64,000 bases of DNA, taken from assembly GCF_036324505.1 (NCBI RefSeq), contig NC_086362.1:3903043-3967042 (forward strand), read 5' to 3'. The translations under genes and the position numbers were made by a program. Origin of the DNA: Eleginops maclovinus (taxonomy: Eukaryota; Chordata; Actinopteri; Perciformes; Eleginopidae). The first letter of the stretch is position 1. The number at the start of each line of letters is the position of its first letter. Below are positions 18,300 to 53,157 of the stretch, in pieces. Under the pieces are notes generated by a model, which searched no databases, had not been told where the DNA came from, and was given only the letters and a program-made list of their open reading frames with translations.

Positions 18300-20170
18300 G
18301 CAGAGGTGGAGTGATATGTGGCTACGGCTGCTGTCCTTTTTGTCGCAGTGTCAGGGTATTGATACTGTAATACACTCCCACCCCCCCACTACACATACAC
18401 ACACACACACACACCATCACCCCCCCATCACAATGCTGCCCTGACAACGGCTGTCGCGGCGACGCCTACTGGCACAATGCAGTCACAATACAGAGGGCAC
18501 TGAAGCATCACACACTCGGAGAGAGAGAGAGAGAGAGAGAGGAGGCCAGAGAGGAAGAGGAAGAGGAGGGGAGGAAGATGGAGATGAGGGAGGGGATTGA
18601 TGGAGAGACAGGAGGGGAGGAAAGGAAGGAAAGGAGGGATAATGTTACATGTGTAGAGCGCCGGAGGGTCTGTGCCCATAGAAACATGTTTAATGGCTTT
18701 TATTATGGCGGAGTGTGTGAGGTGTTTTTTTTGTTGTTGTTGTTGACAGACTGATATATGCACTGAGTGTGTGCAAACAAAAAGGTGTTTATTTTGGATC
18801 CATTTCGGACGACAAATGCATACCTGTGTTTAGACGTGCATCTACGATAGTGGGATGTATTCAATATAATATTCAGGATTCTGTGAAGTTATTTGCACAC
18901 GTGTGATTTATTTCCAGCCCGTCTGTCGCTGCCCGGTCTGAATGTGTCTCCGAAATGTCAGCACCGGTTTTTCAGATTTGTGACAAAACATTAATCTGCT
19001 TATCCAATTTAATGGTTTACGTAACTTAAGAAGTGGGATCATTCATCGCAACCCATAAAGACAAACTTGATCCTTTTAGTTTTTGGGGACGAAATTTGGT
19101 CATTTATTAGGTATTTTATCAGATTCACACCCGATCTGTCGGGTTAATCCTCGATCACTCTCCTTATTTTTGATGGATTTGATTATTTTTTAAGTCTGGA
19201 TGGTTTGATTGGCTGTTGAACAAGCTAAAAAAAAAGTGCAAGAATGTTGATACATTTGATAGCAACGCATGTAAACCCTAAATGAGTGAAAGTCCAAACG
19301 TGTTTGAGATCATCCTAGTGGCAAATCTATCAAACTGAGTGCTTTTAAATCATTCAAACTTGTATTGAAAGCAGACCCCCCCCCCCAAAAAAAAAATCAA
19401 ATCGAATAAAAGAAACACACACTGCCTGCTCTGACCTCCCTCTGCCAAAATGTCTGTGCCGGCATATTACTGTATCTCCCTCCAACATGCACTCTCATTT
19501 ACAAAGGGAACGCTTGGCTGGCTGCCTATAAGTCAGTTTATCCGCGTGAGATGACCAACGTCCCTCTTTTTCTTTCCCCTTTTTTTTCCTCCCACTATCT
19601 CATACAGTGTGTGTGTATGATCTATAGTTCCCTGCCTCCCCTCCTCCCTGCACCCTCCCTCCCTCCCTCCCTCCCTCACCCTAACCCTTCTTAATATGAT
19701 GTAAAAAGCTAATCGCATGCAAATGTCTGTTGTCCCGGTAACCGGGCCTGAAAAATCCCTTTGATGTTTCCCCCGACTCATTCTCTTCACGTTCTCTTTG
19801 TTCGCCACAGTCTCGCTGCTTTGTCAACATCCCCCCTTTTTTTACCCCGCTCGCTCTCTCTCTCCTCCATCCACGCTGCAGCTCTCTCGGCCCTCTCTTA
19901 GTTCTCTCCCTAAAAAAAAAAAAAAGTTCTAACTCCACTTTGTGTCTCCCTCTTTCTATATAAGCCCCCCTCTCTATTATTCCTCTCGTTTTTCCCCCTT
20001 GACTGTGCCTCTCTGTCTGTCTGCCCCCTTCGCCCTCGCTCATTTCCCATCATTCCCACCTACTGTCTCCTGTCCCCTTTCTCTCTCCCTCACTTCTTCC
20101 TGTCCTACCCCCCCCTCCTTTTCCTCTTCACCCACCCCTTTATCTCTCATTCCTCTCTCTCTCTACGCAG
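18300..20170. other. Gene-free stretch with simple-sequence tracts
   Basis: Contains a short CA run (about 18392-18414), a GA run (about 18518-18541), a C run near 19377-19386, a CCCT run near 19657-19677 and a long polypyrimidine region (about 19840-20165). No coding exon is supported. Confidence 0.55.
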
Positions 20171-20173
20171 ATG

Positions 20174-20174
20174 G

Positions 20175-20236
<62 letters not shown>
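20174..20236. repeat. CA microsatellite
   Basis: A CA run of about 60 bp, preceded by polypyrimidine sequence. Confidence 0.95.
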
Positions 20237-20243
<7 letters not shown>

Positions 20244-20507
20244 CTCAAACTGCCCTCCCCTCCTTTAGAGAATTTGATCCCTGGAACTATTTGATATGGC
20301 GCTGCACTGTAGTTATCTAATCATTCGGCTTTCTGTGAAGCAGCAGCACAGCTGGCGCTCACAGAGAAAGACCCCACGCATCACACCAGCTCTCCGGTTG
20401 TGGAGGTTACTGGCCTTATTTTGAGGTTAAACCTTCTACAAGCCTGCCATAGCCCTTCACAACACCTCAGAGAACTGCTCCATAGTTTTAGGTTTCTCCC
20501 TTTACAT

Positions 20508-21138
20508 CAGTGGTGTGAATTAACTATATTAACTCAAGTACACAAGTAACATTTTGAGGGACCTGAGTATTTCAATCTTTTTCTACTTTGTAATTCTTCT
20601 CCACAATACTTTTCAGATTTGGATTAATGATGTGAAATATAATCAACCCTTAAATCAGACTTTAGTTCACCTGCAGTAAATCCAGCAGCTACCCTGCAGT
20701 ATACAAAGCATCAACTAGCTGCACCTTTACCAGCTCTGAGAACACTTTAATGATCAATCATTATAAAACCTATCATATTCAGCTGCGGAAAAAATTAAGG
20801 GATCACTTCAGCATTATCAGTTTCTCTGGTTTTACTATTAATAGGTATGTGTTTGAGTTAAACTACTGAGGACATGTATCTGTGTTGAAATTCAACAAAC
20901 ACTGGAATGGCTGCCATACATGTAGAGATAAAGATTTAAGAAAAGACATGGCGTGGTCTCTCATTTCTTACGGAGCTGTATATTATTCTTTTGGTACTTT
21001 AAGTATATTTTTGATGCTAATATTTGTGTTCTTTTACTTTACTAAGATTGTGATTGCAGGACTTTTACTTGGACTGAGTATTCCTACACTCTGGTACTTT
21101 TACTTAAGTACAAGATCTGAGTACTTCTCCTACCTGTG
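20508..21138. mobile_element. Non-autonomous DNA transposon (MITE), hAT-like
   Basis: It begins near CAGTGGTGTGAATTAACT and ends near GAGTACTTCTCCTACC. It has the many ACTTAAGTA/GTACTTTTACTT blocks typical of an abundant teleost MITE whose ends are rich in AAGTACTTTTACT. It has no coding capacity. It is interrupted by a second small element at 20777-20981. The family is recalled by sequence appearance, and the exact ends are approximate. Confidence 0.55.
20777..20981. mobile_element. Small TIR element nested in a larger MITE
   Basis: Imperfect terminal inverted repeats of about 30 bp are visible. The left end (20777-20807) contains CAGCTGCGGAAAAAATTAAG, and the reverse complement of the right end (20951-20981) contains CAGCTCCGTAAGAAATGAGA. 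The interior lacks a gene. The insertion splits the surrounding MITE, so it is the younger event. Confidence 0.6.
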
Positions 21139-21165
21139 ATCTCGATAACCATGAGCACTTTGAAC

Positions 21166-21395
<230 letters not shown>

Positions 21396-22310
21396 AACCT
21401 CTCCTCTTGAATCCCCTCTGAGACGTTTGCAACTCGCATCTAGTTTTAATTCAACACAGAAGAGTAAAAAAACAGTACAAATATCAAGTAAGCATAACAT
21501 GCGTTTCCAACATTCCACATTCCTTTAAAAAAAATGTAAACACTAAGCAGAGTGTGTGGTAGAAAGAGAGAGCAGAAAGTTTTATACATTACCACTGCTT
21601 CGCACGGCATACAAAACTAAAAGATTTTGCATGTGGCAATCTATACTGCAGTAAGAATGAAAGATGGTGTTCATTACATCGCTTCCAATATAACGCAATG
21701 TACCAAACAGCTAAAGGCTACGAGGTGTACGGGGGCCTTCTCCAAGCCAACAAATTACATATTGATTCAGAAACGGCTCAATAGCCGTTTGCAATTTCTG
21801 AATTTGAATGCAGATATGAAACGTGCTAAACCTGATAACCGCGGCCGTCTGCAGACGTGAGCTTGACCTCCCGCTGCTGCTGCTGGATCTCCCTACCTGA
21901 TGGTTTCCTATTGTACCTTAAGCGTGATATTGTCTGATAGTGATCAAATCAAACCGCTGAGTGGATGATGATTGGTTTTACTGACTGCATGCTTGCTGTC
22001 TTACAATATGAACTCCACTATCATATGAAATATACATATCTATGGTTTTCGTCTGCATCGTAACATAGAATGACAATTTCCAGATATGCTGGGCGTTATA
22101 TTGCAGATTTAAATCACTCGTGCAATGTATACGGGATATCCACTGAAGTTTTAGTCCTGTGGGTTTGAATGCAACTCAACATTGTGCTATAAATGTACCC
22201 ACGAGTGTGTTTGGCAGAGCAGTATAACATACGTTTCTGTCCCTGGAGAGGAAATGTATTTTAATAATTACTTCTGAGAGATGATATCTTTAAAGAAAAG
22301 ACACATATCA
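21396..22310. other. Gene-free stretch
   Basis: AT-rich single-copy-looking sequence. I see no gene, RNA or clear repeat. Confidence 0.5.
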
Positions 22311-22697
22311 GGAAATACACTTATTAGCTGTCTTTGCAAGAATTAGATGACAAGACTGATACCACTCTTATGTCTGCAGGCAATATGAAGCCAGCAGTGA
22401 GATAGCTTAGCTTAGCACAAAGAGTAGCCTAGCCAAAACAGCTAGCCTAGCTGTATCTGTCAGTAACAAATCCACCTATCAGCACCCTTTAAAAGGTTAT
22501 ATCTTATATGATTAAAAGGTGCTGGTTTGTGCATTTTTGTTATCTTTTAGCAAGTTATTTATTTTCAGTCTTTACCCTAAGCTAAGCTAAGCTAACTAGC
22601 AGCTTGCAAAGGCTTTCAATGTGACGTACACACATTGGAGATTGGTAGCTATCTTCTCATCTAACTCCTGGCAAGATATGTCAAACTATTCAGTTTA
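22311..22697. mobile_element. Dispersed MITE-like repeat with AGCTTAGCTTAGC motifs
   Basis: The order of blocks is an AGCTTAGCTTAGCAC stretch, CAGCTAGCCTAGC, AAATCCACCTATCAGCACC, GCTAAGCTAAGCTAACTAGC and CTTCTCATCTAACTC. This matches a very common percomorph non-autonomous element as I remember it. The copy is diverged and non-coding. Its ends are approximate. Confidence 0.55.
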
Positions 22698-24040
22698 AAA
22701 ATGTGAGAAAAAACAGTGACAAAGAGCTTTAAAGACACAGCTAAGACCTCCGTATGAAACTTTTGTTCCTCTAAACAAGAACCTTAGAGTCAGATTTGAG
22801 TAAGTTACCTCTTATAATCCGATGTAGTTCATGTCGTCTGGCTGCGAGCAAAAAAACCCAGCAAAACCAGGATGAAGCAAATTAAACAGATCTTCCATTT
22901 TATGGAGACCAGGAAAGAGCAAATCAAAATGTAACAACAATACCTCTTTGTACACAAAACAACATTGCACAGACACCCATTTTATACCTTTGGCACATAG
23001 AATATAAAACAAAATGCATATAGTTCATCATCAGTACTCTTATAAGGCACCACAAAGCTCAAGTAGCTGACATAAGTTATACTTTTAAGAAGATTAAATA
23101 CCAGTTCTTGCCACTGTTAATACATCTTTAGCTTAAACAAACAGTCCGATATGATCCTATAAGGCGTTGTTTATCGAGGCGATGCTTCCTGTATGTGATC
23201 AGATGTGTGCCTGATGTTTATTTAGCCACTGTACCAGGCTCTAAGTCGGCCCCAGTGAGTGTGTGTGAGCATGTGAATAGAGCCTCCACTGTCTTCCAAC
23301 AATCAGAGTGACTGCATGTGTTGTCGGACACTCTTTGTATGTGTACGTGTGCTCACACCACCCCTGCCTCATTTACATAGATGCAATCACACCTAGCCCA
23401 TGCCACACATTTCTACACAGGCAGAAACAGTACTCCATTCAGCCTTATGAAAATGAGTACATAATACATTCTAAATCTGCAATCCTACGGTGGATTTACG
23501 CCCCGCATATTACTTCCTGTTTATTATCAGATGCTGGAGCATGTGATGCGTACAGTCAGCCAGCCAGGCCGTCAGTGGTTCAGACCAAGTGGTTTGGCCT
23601 AGTGGGGAGCCGCGGGGCAGACAATGGTCGCACTGTGTGGCTGAAGTGCCTTTGGTGTCAATGACTCTGCCAGCAACTGAGGCTGGCAGATCCAAAATGG
23701 CGGAGCGGGTAGAGCCCTGCTGGTGCTCGTCATGGTTTAGACGGGGCAGTTTTGATCCTTTTTTTTGGGAGGCAGCTTTTCTTCTTCTTGTTCTTCTTAG
23801 AGAATGTGGGGAAAGCAGTGCAGCAGTCTTCCAGCTAATCTGCTGGCTTTTTATTAGTTTGAAGGAGGTGAGGGGGGGGAGTCTGAGGGTCTCTCTTTTG
23901 TCTTCTTGCTCCTCGAAGTCCAGTTTGGCTTCCCCGAGGTGGAATAGAGATGATTCAAATCTTCAAACAAGTCCAGTTTCTGATTGTAAAAGTTACAGGA
24001 AGAGAAGCAAAGAAACAATATGTTACTTTTTCATTTTTAA
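22698..24040. other. Gene-free stretch, possibly including the arhgef40 3' UTR end
   Basis: No coding exon is seen. An AATAAA on the minus strand at about 23855-23850 could be the arhgef40 polyadenylation signal. At 23692-23702 there is an AAAATGGCGGA (YY1-like) motif, but no transcript can be tied to it. Confidence 0.35.
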
Positions 24041-24194
24041 CATTCAACATTCAGCCTGTAGAGCTATTGTTGCTTGATGTTTGATATAAATTGGATATAT
24101 ATTGGTGGGAACTCAATGGCTCAATTCAAAGCTGCAAAAAATGAAGTTGAATAACTCAACAACAATGTATTTTCCCGGGAAATCATGAAACCGT

Positions 24195-24601
24195 TACTCA
24201 GGATATTTGACAGAGCTAGTAGGAACTACTTTTTCGAAGGAAGCGTAATTCTACTCATGGGGGAGACGAAGATTGGCAACCGTGACGCCGTCCTCCTTGC
24301 TGCCTCATGCACAGTTATACGGTTAGCAAGGGCAGTTTGGTAGAAAGTAAATAGTTCCTACTGCCAATGAAAGCTCTGTAGATTATCTTGAGTTCTGGGG
24401 TCAGGATTTCTGGAAAAATAGAATCCTGTTTAGTTCTTAAAATGTATTTTTGGGGCGTTTTCAGCAACACTTTGCTCCATTATATTGAAGCGAAGCTAGA
24501 TCTCTCTAAGGCCAATATCTCCAACCAAAACAATCCCAATTGATAAATACGTTTAAGAGGAACATTTGGTATTTTTGATTTGGGGGGAACTGTCCCTTTA
24601 A
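24195..24601. mobile_element. Probable non-autonomous DNA transposon remnant
   Basis: The blocks AGTAGGAACTACTTTTTCGA, GATTGGCAACCGTGACGCCG and the terminal AACTGTCCCTTTAA resemble a recurring fish MITE. There is no coding capacity. It lies just downstream of the arhgef40 stop codon and so may be part of the 3' UTR. Ends and family are uncertain. Confidence 0.4.
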
Positions 24602-24748
24602 GCATTCTCCAGGATATGTTTCTTATTCCATTAGTGAAGTAAAAATCAGGAGAAATGGTAAAATCCGAAAGTGAGTGGCAGAGTCATGAGCATCATGAGA
24701 AAAGGTTAAAGAACTAAAGAGATTAACTTACTCTCATTGAGATGACAG

Positions 24749-47391
<22,643 letters not shown>

Positions 47392-50300
47392 CTGACAAAA
47401 CAAAGGTGGTAAGAAAGGGTTAATCCATAACCGGATGCTGAGTCAACTCTAAATGTCTGTGTTTGTGTTCAACAGCCTGGTTGTCTCGCTTTTTGCTGAC
47501 ACACACACAGTCAAATATACACACACATTCTCCTTTCAACTTCCTGTTGTAATGTCTGGGGAGCGTCAAACATTTCCTCCAAGGCCCAGTAAATGTAGGA
47601 ACCCCCAGAGCAAAAGAGTCAGACCACTGCAACATAATCACCTAACACACACACGTGCATGCACAGTTGCTTGAACACACACAGGCTTGGGGAGTAACGG
47701 ATGACATATAACAGGATTACATCATCAGGTCACAAAAAAAAAGGTAACTGTTACACGAAACAGATGTAATCAGATTACTACATTCTTAAAAAACTGGGAG
47801 GAAAAGCAGGATTACAATGTGACAAAACATTTTCAAATAAAGAAACAAAACACATTTGTTATAGTAACCCTAACCCTAACCCTGCACACACACATCAGTG
47901 TGACAGAGCGGAGCCACACACTGTTTATTTTTCTACTTGTTGGCATGGAAACTTCTCTCTCTCTTTCTCCCAAACCTCCCATCTGCTTCTCCTCCTCACT
48001 TTTTCGTTTCACCTCCATCCGACTCCTTGAATGTCATCTGACAACAATTACGTCGGGATTCTCTTCAACAGACGGTATATTGTCTCGAATAACGAGAAGA
48101 ACCCGAGGAGGATGGATGGATGGAAAGCCATGGGAGAAATCCCAGAATGGGAGAACACAGTGTATGGAAAAAAGTGGATAGAAAGAGAAGGGGCCAGGAG
48201 GGAATGAGCTGGTGGTTGTGCGGGGGTTTATGGAAGAAGACCTAAGTTCAACCGTACCGAAAATTATTTTCTCTGGGTTTGATTTGTGTACACAGAGGGC
48301 TTGGGGTTAGCCACAGAGGAGGATAGAATGAGTATTACAAACAAGAAAAGACTGTAGTTTTCCTACTTTGCCTGAAATGCCCCGACAATATAAATGAATA
48401 TTCAGATATTCTATCCAAGGTTGAAACAAATGTCAGGACTTATTTGCTATTGTGTTTGGAAGTTTGGACGAGAAAAGGAGATAGAGAGGGTAACAAGAGG
48501 GTAAAAGCAAAGAAGTCACTGTGGGATTTATGAACAGAGCAAGAAGAAAAGTGGACAAAAGTCAACTTTTCCCTCCCTGGTGTCCAAGTGGTATTATTGT
48601 TGGCACCACTGCTGCAAAGGCTACTGGATTGGACCCTCAAAGCCTATAGGATAAGTGACAAACTACTTATTACTACTTTTAAGGACTTTTAGAACTTGTG
48701 CTAGCTTCTTTCATTGGACGAATGTGAGCAATAAGGCACAAAACATGCTGTTTTTCCACCGTTACTTTGGTACTTCCGCATTTATGCTACTGGGGAGAGT
48801 AACGGGAAATAACTTTCATTGGTACTTTTTGGTAATGGGGATTGCTGCTGATGTTCCCAAGCTAAAAAAAGCACTTTCCTTTTCCTGTTTTGGTTGCCCA
48901 ATGGTTGACATGTTTCCTCTTGTGTCGTAAATCTAGTGAAGTCGTACAAAGTGGCAGATTCCATACTGAAATCAAGACCTATAAACAACCAATCTGACTG
49001 AGATGGTGTCATTACATTGTGAATCAACGTTCACGTTTAGCTTTTTTTGCAGACCTGCTGAGGTAAGGTTGCTCAGGGTCACTCACCAGAGATGTTAGGT
49101 TCTGTTTCCATCCACTCTTGGCTGCAAAGCACATTTTTCAACTGTGACTTCAGCTCATATGGGACCAACAGCAGGGTGGCACAACCGGGCTCAAACTCAC
49201 ACAGCTTTATTTTTCCTTAGTAACAGAGAATTTTGGACCGAAGCGGAGGAAACATACATAAATGTTGCAGCTTAGTTTTCCAGAAGCTGAGCAGCTCTAA
49301 GTCCATGTTTGTTCGTTGGCGTTTTAAGTAAACAAAACTTTCTTTCCGAAGCCAGAAATAAAATGCACCTAAAGGATCAAAGCAATGGTTCCTATTCATC
49401 TTAACGCAATTTAAAACCTTCCCAGATGCTTGGCTTGTCATTCGAGTTTCCGAGCGATTAACCTTTTTAAGATTCACTACATTAAAACAAAACACATCAC
49501 AAGTTAGATTTAAGCAACGAATGGAAAGATATTTGTGACTCGAACGACACGAAGCATTTCCTTCAGGTCCTATTCAAAATGCACACTCTGTTCTTTCAAA
49601 CTACTGTAACAGAAAACACATTTTGCATTATTTTAGAAAGGGTTATTTTGAGATACCTAGACAGGAAGTATCTCAATGAGTAGACTATGGTAAACAACTG
49701 TCTGTCAGAGGGCAGGTTGTAATAGGTGCTGAGGTTGTAAAAGAGGTTTAAACAGCCTTCTGGCTCACTGACAGAACATATTGAGTCTTGTAAAAGCACA
49801 GCAGGGGGTTCAGGGGATTGCATGGCAGGCCTGCAGGAACTTCCTCTTAGACTAAAGCCCTTTTTAAAGCATCCTACATGACTTGAGTTCATTTAACACA
49901 ACACTATATTAAAGCAAAAACACCATGGTGGACATTCGTTAATGTCTTTTTTGGTTTTCCTAAAGGCAACGCTCTTTAAGTATCATTATACAGACCATAA
50001 ATGCCAATATGGTTGTGTGCAATGCCTCTTTACTTTCAATTCTGGTTTTTTTGCACATACGATAAATGAGAACAACTCTGCAAATGTAGCCCAATTGGCT
50101 CAATAACACCCCTCAGGATCAAATATGTGGCTTGTGCCAGAAAACACAACCTTCATTTATTAAAATGTTGGTACAAATAGGCCTAAAACCACTTCATTTC
50201 CTTTTAGCGTCATATGATTAATGTTTGAGCCCATATTAAGACGTTCAAGTAGCTGAACCGAATGCAGCTCACTTAGTGACAAGGTAGCTCGCCTGCAGCA

Positions 50301-53120
50301 ATATTTAGTTTGGATGTGCGATGTACAATTAATGCCACAAGCCCACCCCTAACCCTCACATTTTACTTCCTCGGCACTCACTGTGTTTGCATGCCTGTAC
50401 ACACAACCGTTCAACAGGATATTCCATTGGTAAAATCCAAAGAATGGAATTTCATTCTGGAAGCACAATCACTCAATTACGCGAGGAAATGATGTCTAAT
50501 GGAGGGAGAGGGAGAGCCATGCTGCTTTCCACCAAACCAAAAAAAATGTCTTGTATCTAACAGTACCGGTAGATCTAATGCAGTTAGTCCATCTTGCTTT
50601 CGATCACAGGCCCCATACGTGCACATGAAACAAAGCAGCCCTGATTAAATTTGTAAATTAGATTTCCTTTTCGACTCTGAAGTCAGAAGCGGCCTCTCAC
50701 ATAAATATCTGGTGCCTTTTTCTTAAAGGTACAATAGGTGTAATTCAGTTATACTTTAATTGGATACTGAACACTAATGCACTCAGGTGTTTATGTCAAC
50801 ACATCTGTGAGTATAAATTAAATGAGTTCCAAGGAATCTGTAATAAAGGCCTTATTTTCATACACTGCAAATTTCTAGAGAACATTTTTCCAATGTCTTT
50901 TTGGGAACTAGCTTGTACGCACATTATCGCCCAATGACACCAAACCAGCAAGATGATGAAGAACAGATCTGAGTTAGATGCTTATCAAGGAACATGACTA
51001 TTCTTAGCATCAAGTCATGCTAAGAATATCTTTCACCTCAGATGTACTCTTGTGTGTGAAATAGGTTGATAGATGTGTACAATTGCATGTCATTCTGAGA
51101 GAAAGTGTACAGTTTGGAGTCAAATTGTTGGCTTTTACCAAATAAACCATGCATTGCCTTCTGTCTTCTTAGCCCGAATGCAAAAGTAGTACATCTCAAA
51201 CCTTATTCAAAGCTAAGCCAAACATTGCAGAGGAAAAAAAGTAGCCGGAAAAGTGTCTGAGTGTTCGTAAGGCACGTGTCGGTGAGGACAATCGGTAGGG
51301 TGTGAATGAATGTGTATCCTCCTGTTTGTGTCAAATTTGGACGCACAGTACAGACACAGGGTATGTCATACTTGCGTCAGACTTCCTGTCTTTCTCTCGT
51401 GTTCGCAGACTGTAATGGAAAAAGCAGAAGTGGTCTTCTATAGAGATTCACAGAGGGAAATCCCAGAAAAAGAAAGAGATGTCAGACCAAAGTACAGAAC
51501 CAAAAGGGGTAAAATTGAAGAGACAAGGTGGAATGAATCAAGTCACTTTGGAGTACACATGTAGTCCTTGGACTGTCCTTCTTGTCACTTCAGCTTATTG
51601 AAGTGTCAGTGAATTAATAAAACAGATTGTAAAAAAGACAGAGCCAGACAGACCTATCGAGGGATCAGACAGAAAAAGAAAAGAGAAAAAGAAACGAGGA
51701 GGCGGCCTGACCGGTGGGAGAGATCGATGGGAAACAAGAGCAGCGACCATGATGGAAACCAGATGTAGACCCAAACAGTAAAAAAAAAGACAGAGGAAGA
51801 GAGTTAGAGCAGAAAGGAGCTCGGAGGGGATGACATGATTAGGAGCGAAAAAGAGAGATATGTCGACAGAGAAAGAGGGAACAGAAAAATGGGGGGGGGG
51901 AAGCAGACAAAGGGAAGTGGGGATGAAAAACAAGAGGCCCGAGTGTGATTTCCTTTCCTAAATCTGCCTGTCTAATCCAATCTGACCTGCAGTGAGTCAA
52001 ACATCTTCTTTACAGATTGTTTGAGACTACTTAAGTGCTTCAGTCTGTTGCTGGATTGAGAGAAGGCGAGTTTGACAGCAGATTTCACACATTTGGCCTC
52101 CATTCATTGTCAGTTTATCGTCTGTGACAAACGAGCGTGTGATTTTGTCACATTTATTGGCGTTACTGGTCTTCCCAGTGTGCGACATTCCCGAGGTCAC
52201 CTAGCTTAGGCTTTGCTAGGCCAAGCAGAGTGTTAGCTTGCTAGCTTAGCTGTCACATCAAAACAACACATGTAGCAAGATACAGAAGCTAGTGGAAGAG
52301 TAAAACTTTGTTGTTGTTGTTTTTCTAGCTTGGACTATCCTTTCTAAACTTGGTAAACAAGGTTCTAAGACAACAGTTAAGCCTTTTTTTTTTAAATAAC
52401 GATTTATTAAGGTAAAACTGAGAAGTTAGCACTCCTTTGTTTGTTTTTCCTTCATTGCAGGTACTTAATATGTGCTTTGCATGTAAAAAATTGACTATTT
52501 GGCTCATAATTTAACTTTCTCACCTTAAAAAAGTTGATATTGGAGGCTTTCTACTTCCCAAAAACAAAGATGATGGGAGTGTGAACCAAAACTCAAAAGG
52601 TAAAAGGCGCCAACATGCTTTTATTTTCTGGGTTTGACTCATGTTACTCAGCAGAGTCACCTGATCCATTGGTATTGTAACCGCTGTAATAGCTGGATAT
52701 TGGAGCATAGTAAGATCTTGATAAAAAGACAATTTTAAAACAAACAAAGTATCTGCATGGCTGCCCAATAAAGATGCCATTGAAACAGCCATAATGAGCG
52801 ATTGCTGCGTTGAAACATATCCATCGCTGCTCTGTTGGCTCTGTTTATGTCAGAGACGCTTGACAATCACAGGAAGCTCAGTTTAAGAAAGATTCCAGTG
52901 ATTGACAACATCGCCGACCCCGTCCTGATTGTTCTGCCGTTATCTCCAACCGCCTGGTACTCCGAGCATGGTTAAAACAAACACACTGAACTGTTGGCAA
53001 AACGTCCATCTTTTTGGCTCCGTGGCCCGACTAAAAGGACTGGTACATCCCGTTAGTTTCAAAATCAGAGCTCACCAGACAGAGGGAATGGAAATACCCT
53101 CTGCCACATATTCTTGGCAC
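47392..53120. other. Region upstream of arhgef40 coding sequence
   Basis: No protein-coding gene is supported. The arhgef40 promoter and 5' UTR exon(s) should lie in this direction, because the first coding exon is preceded by a splice acceptor at 47393-47392. A 35-bp segment at complement(49087..49121) has a good acceptor and a GTGAGT donor and could be a 5' UTR exon, but the evidence is weak. The rest is AT-rich with short simple repeats. Confidence 0.45.
47688..47825. mobile_element. Short non-autonomous element, hAT-like
   Basis: The run of GGGGAGTAACGGATGAC, GATTACATCATCAGGTCAC, GGTAACTGTTAC and GTAATCAGATTACTAC resembles a common teleost MITE with AATCAGATTAC motifs. It is non-coding. 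It lies just upstream of the first arhgef40 coding exon and so may be in the 5' region or first intron. Confidence 0.5.
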
Positions 53121-53125
53121 AGGGT

Positions 53126-53157
53126 TGATGTGTGTGTGTGTGTGTGTGTGTGTGTGT
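53126..53157. repeat. GT microsatellite
   Basis: A GT run of about 32 bp. Confidence 0.9.

Noticed and set aside
23692..23702. YY1-like AAAATGGCGGA motif as a promoter
   Set aside because: A single motif with no adjoining transcript evidence; it may equally lie in the arhgef40 3' flank.
47866..47882. Telomere-like CCCTAA repeats
   Set aside because: Only about three units are present; too short to indicate a telomeric site and common by chance.
49087..49121. 35-bp minus-strand segment with TTTGCAG acceptor and GTGAGT donor, starting ATGGAAACAGAACC inside
   Set aside because: Its ATG frame does not join the first coding exon in phase, so it could at best be a 5' UTR exon; not strong enough to call.
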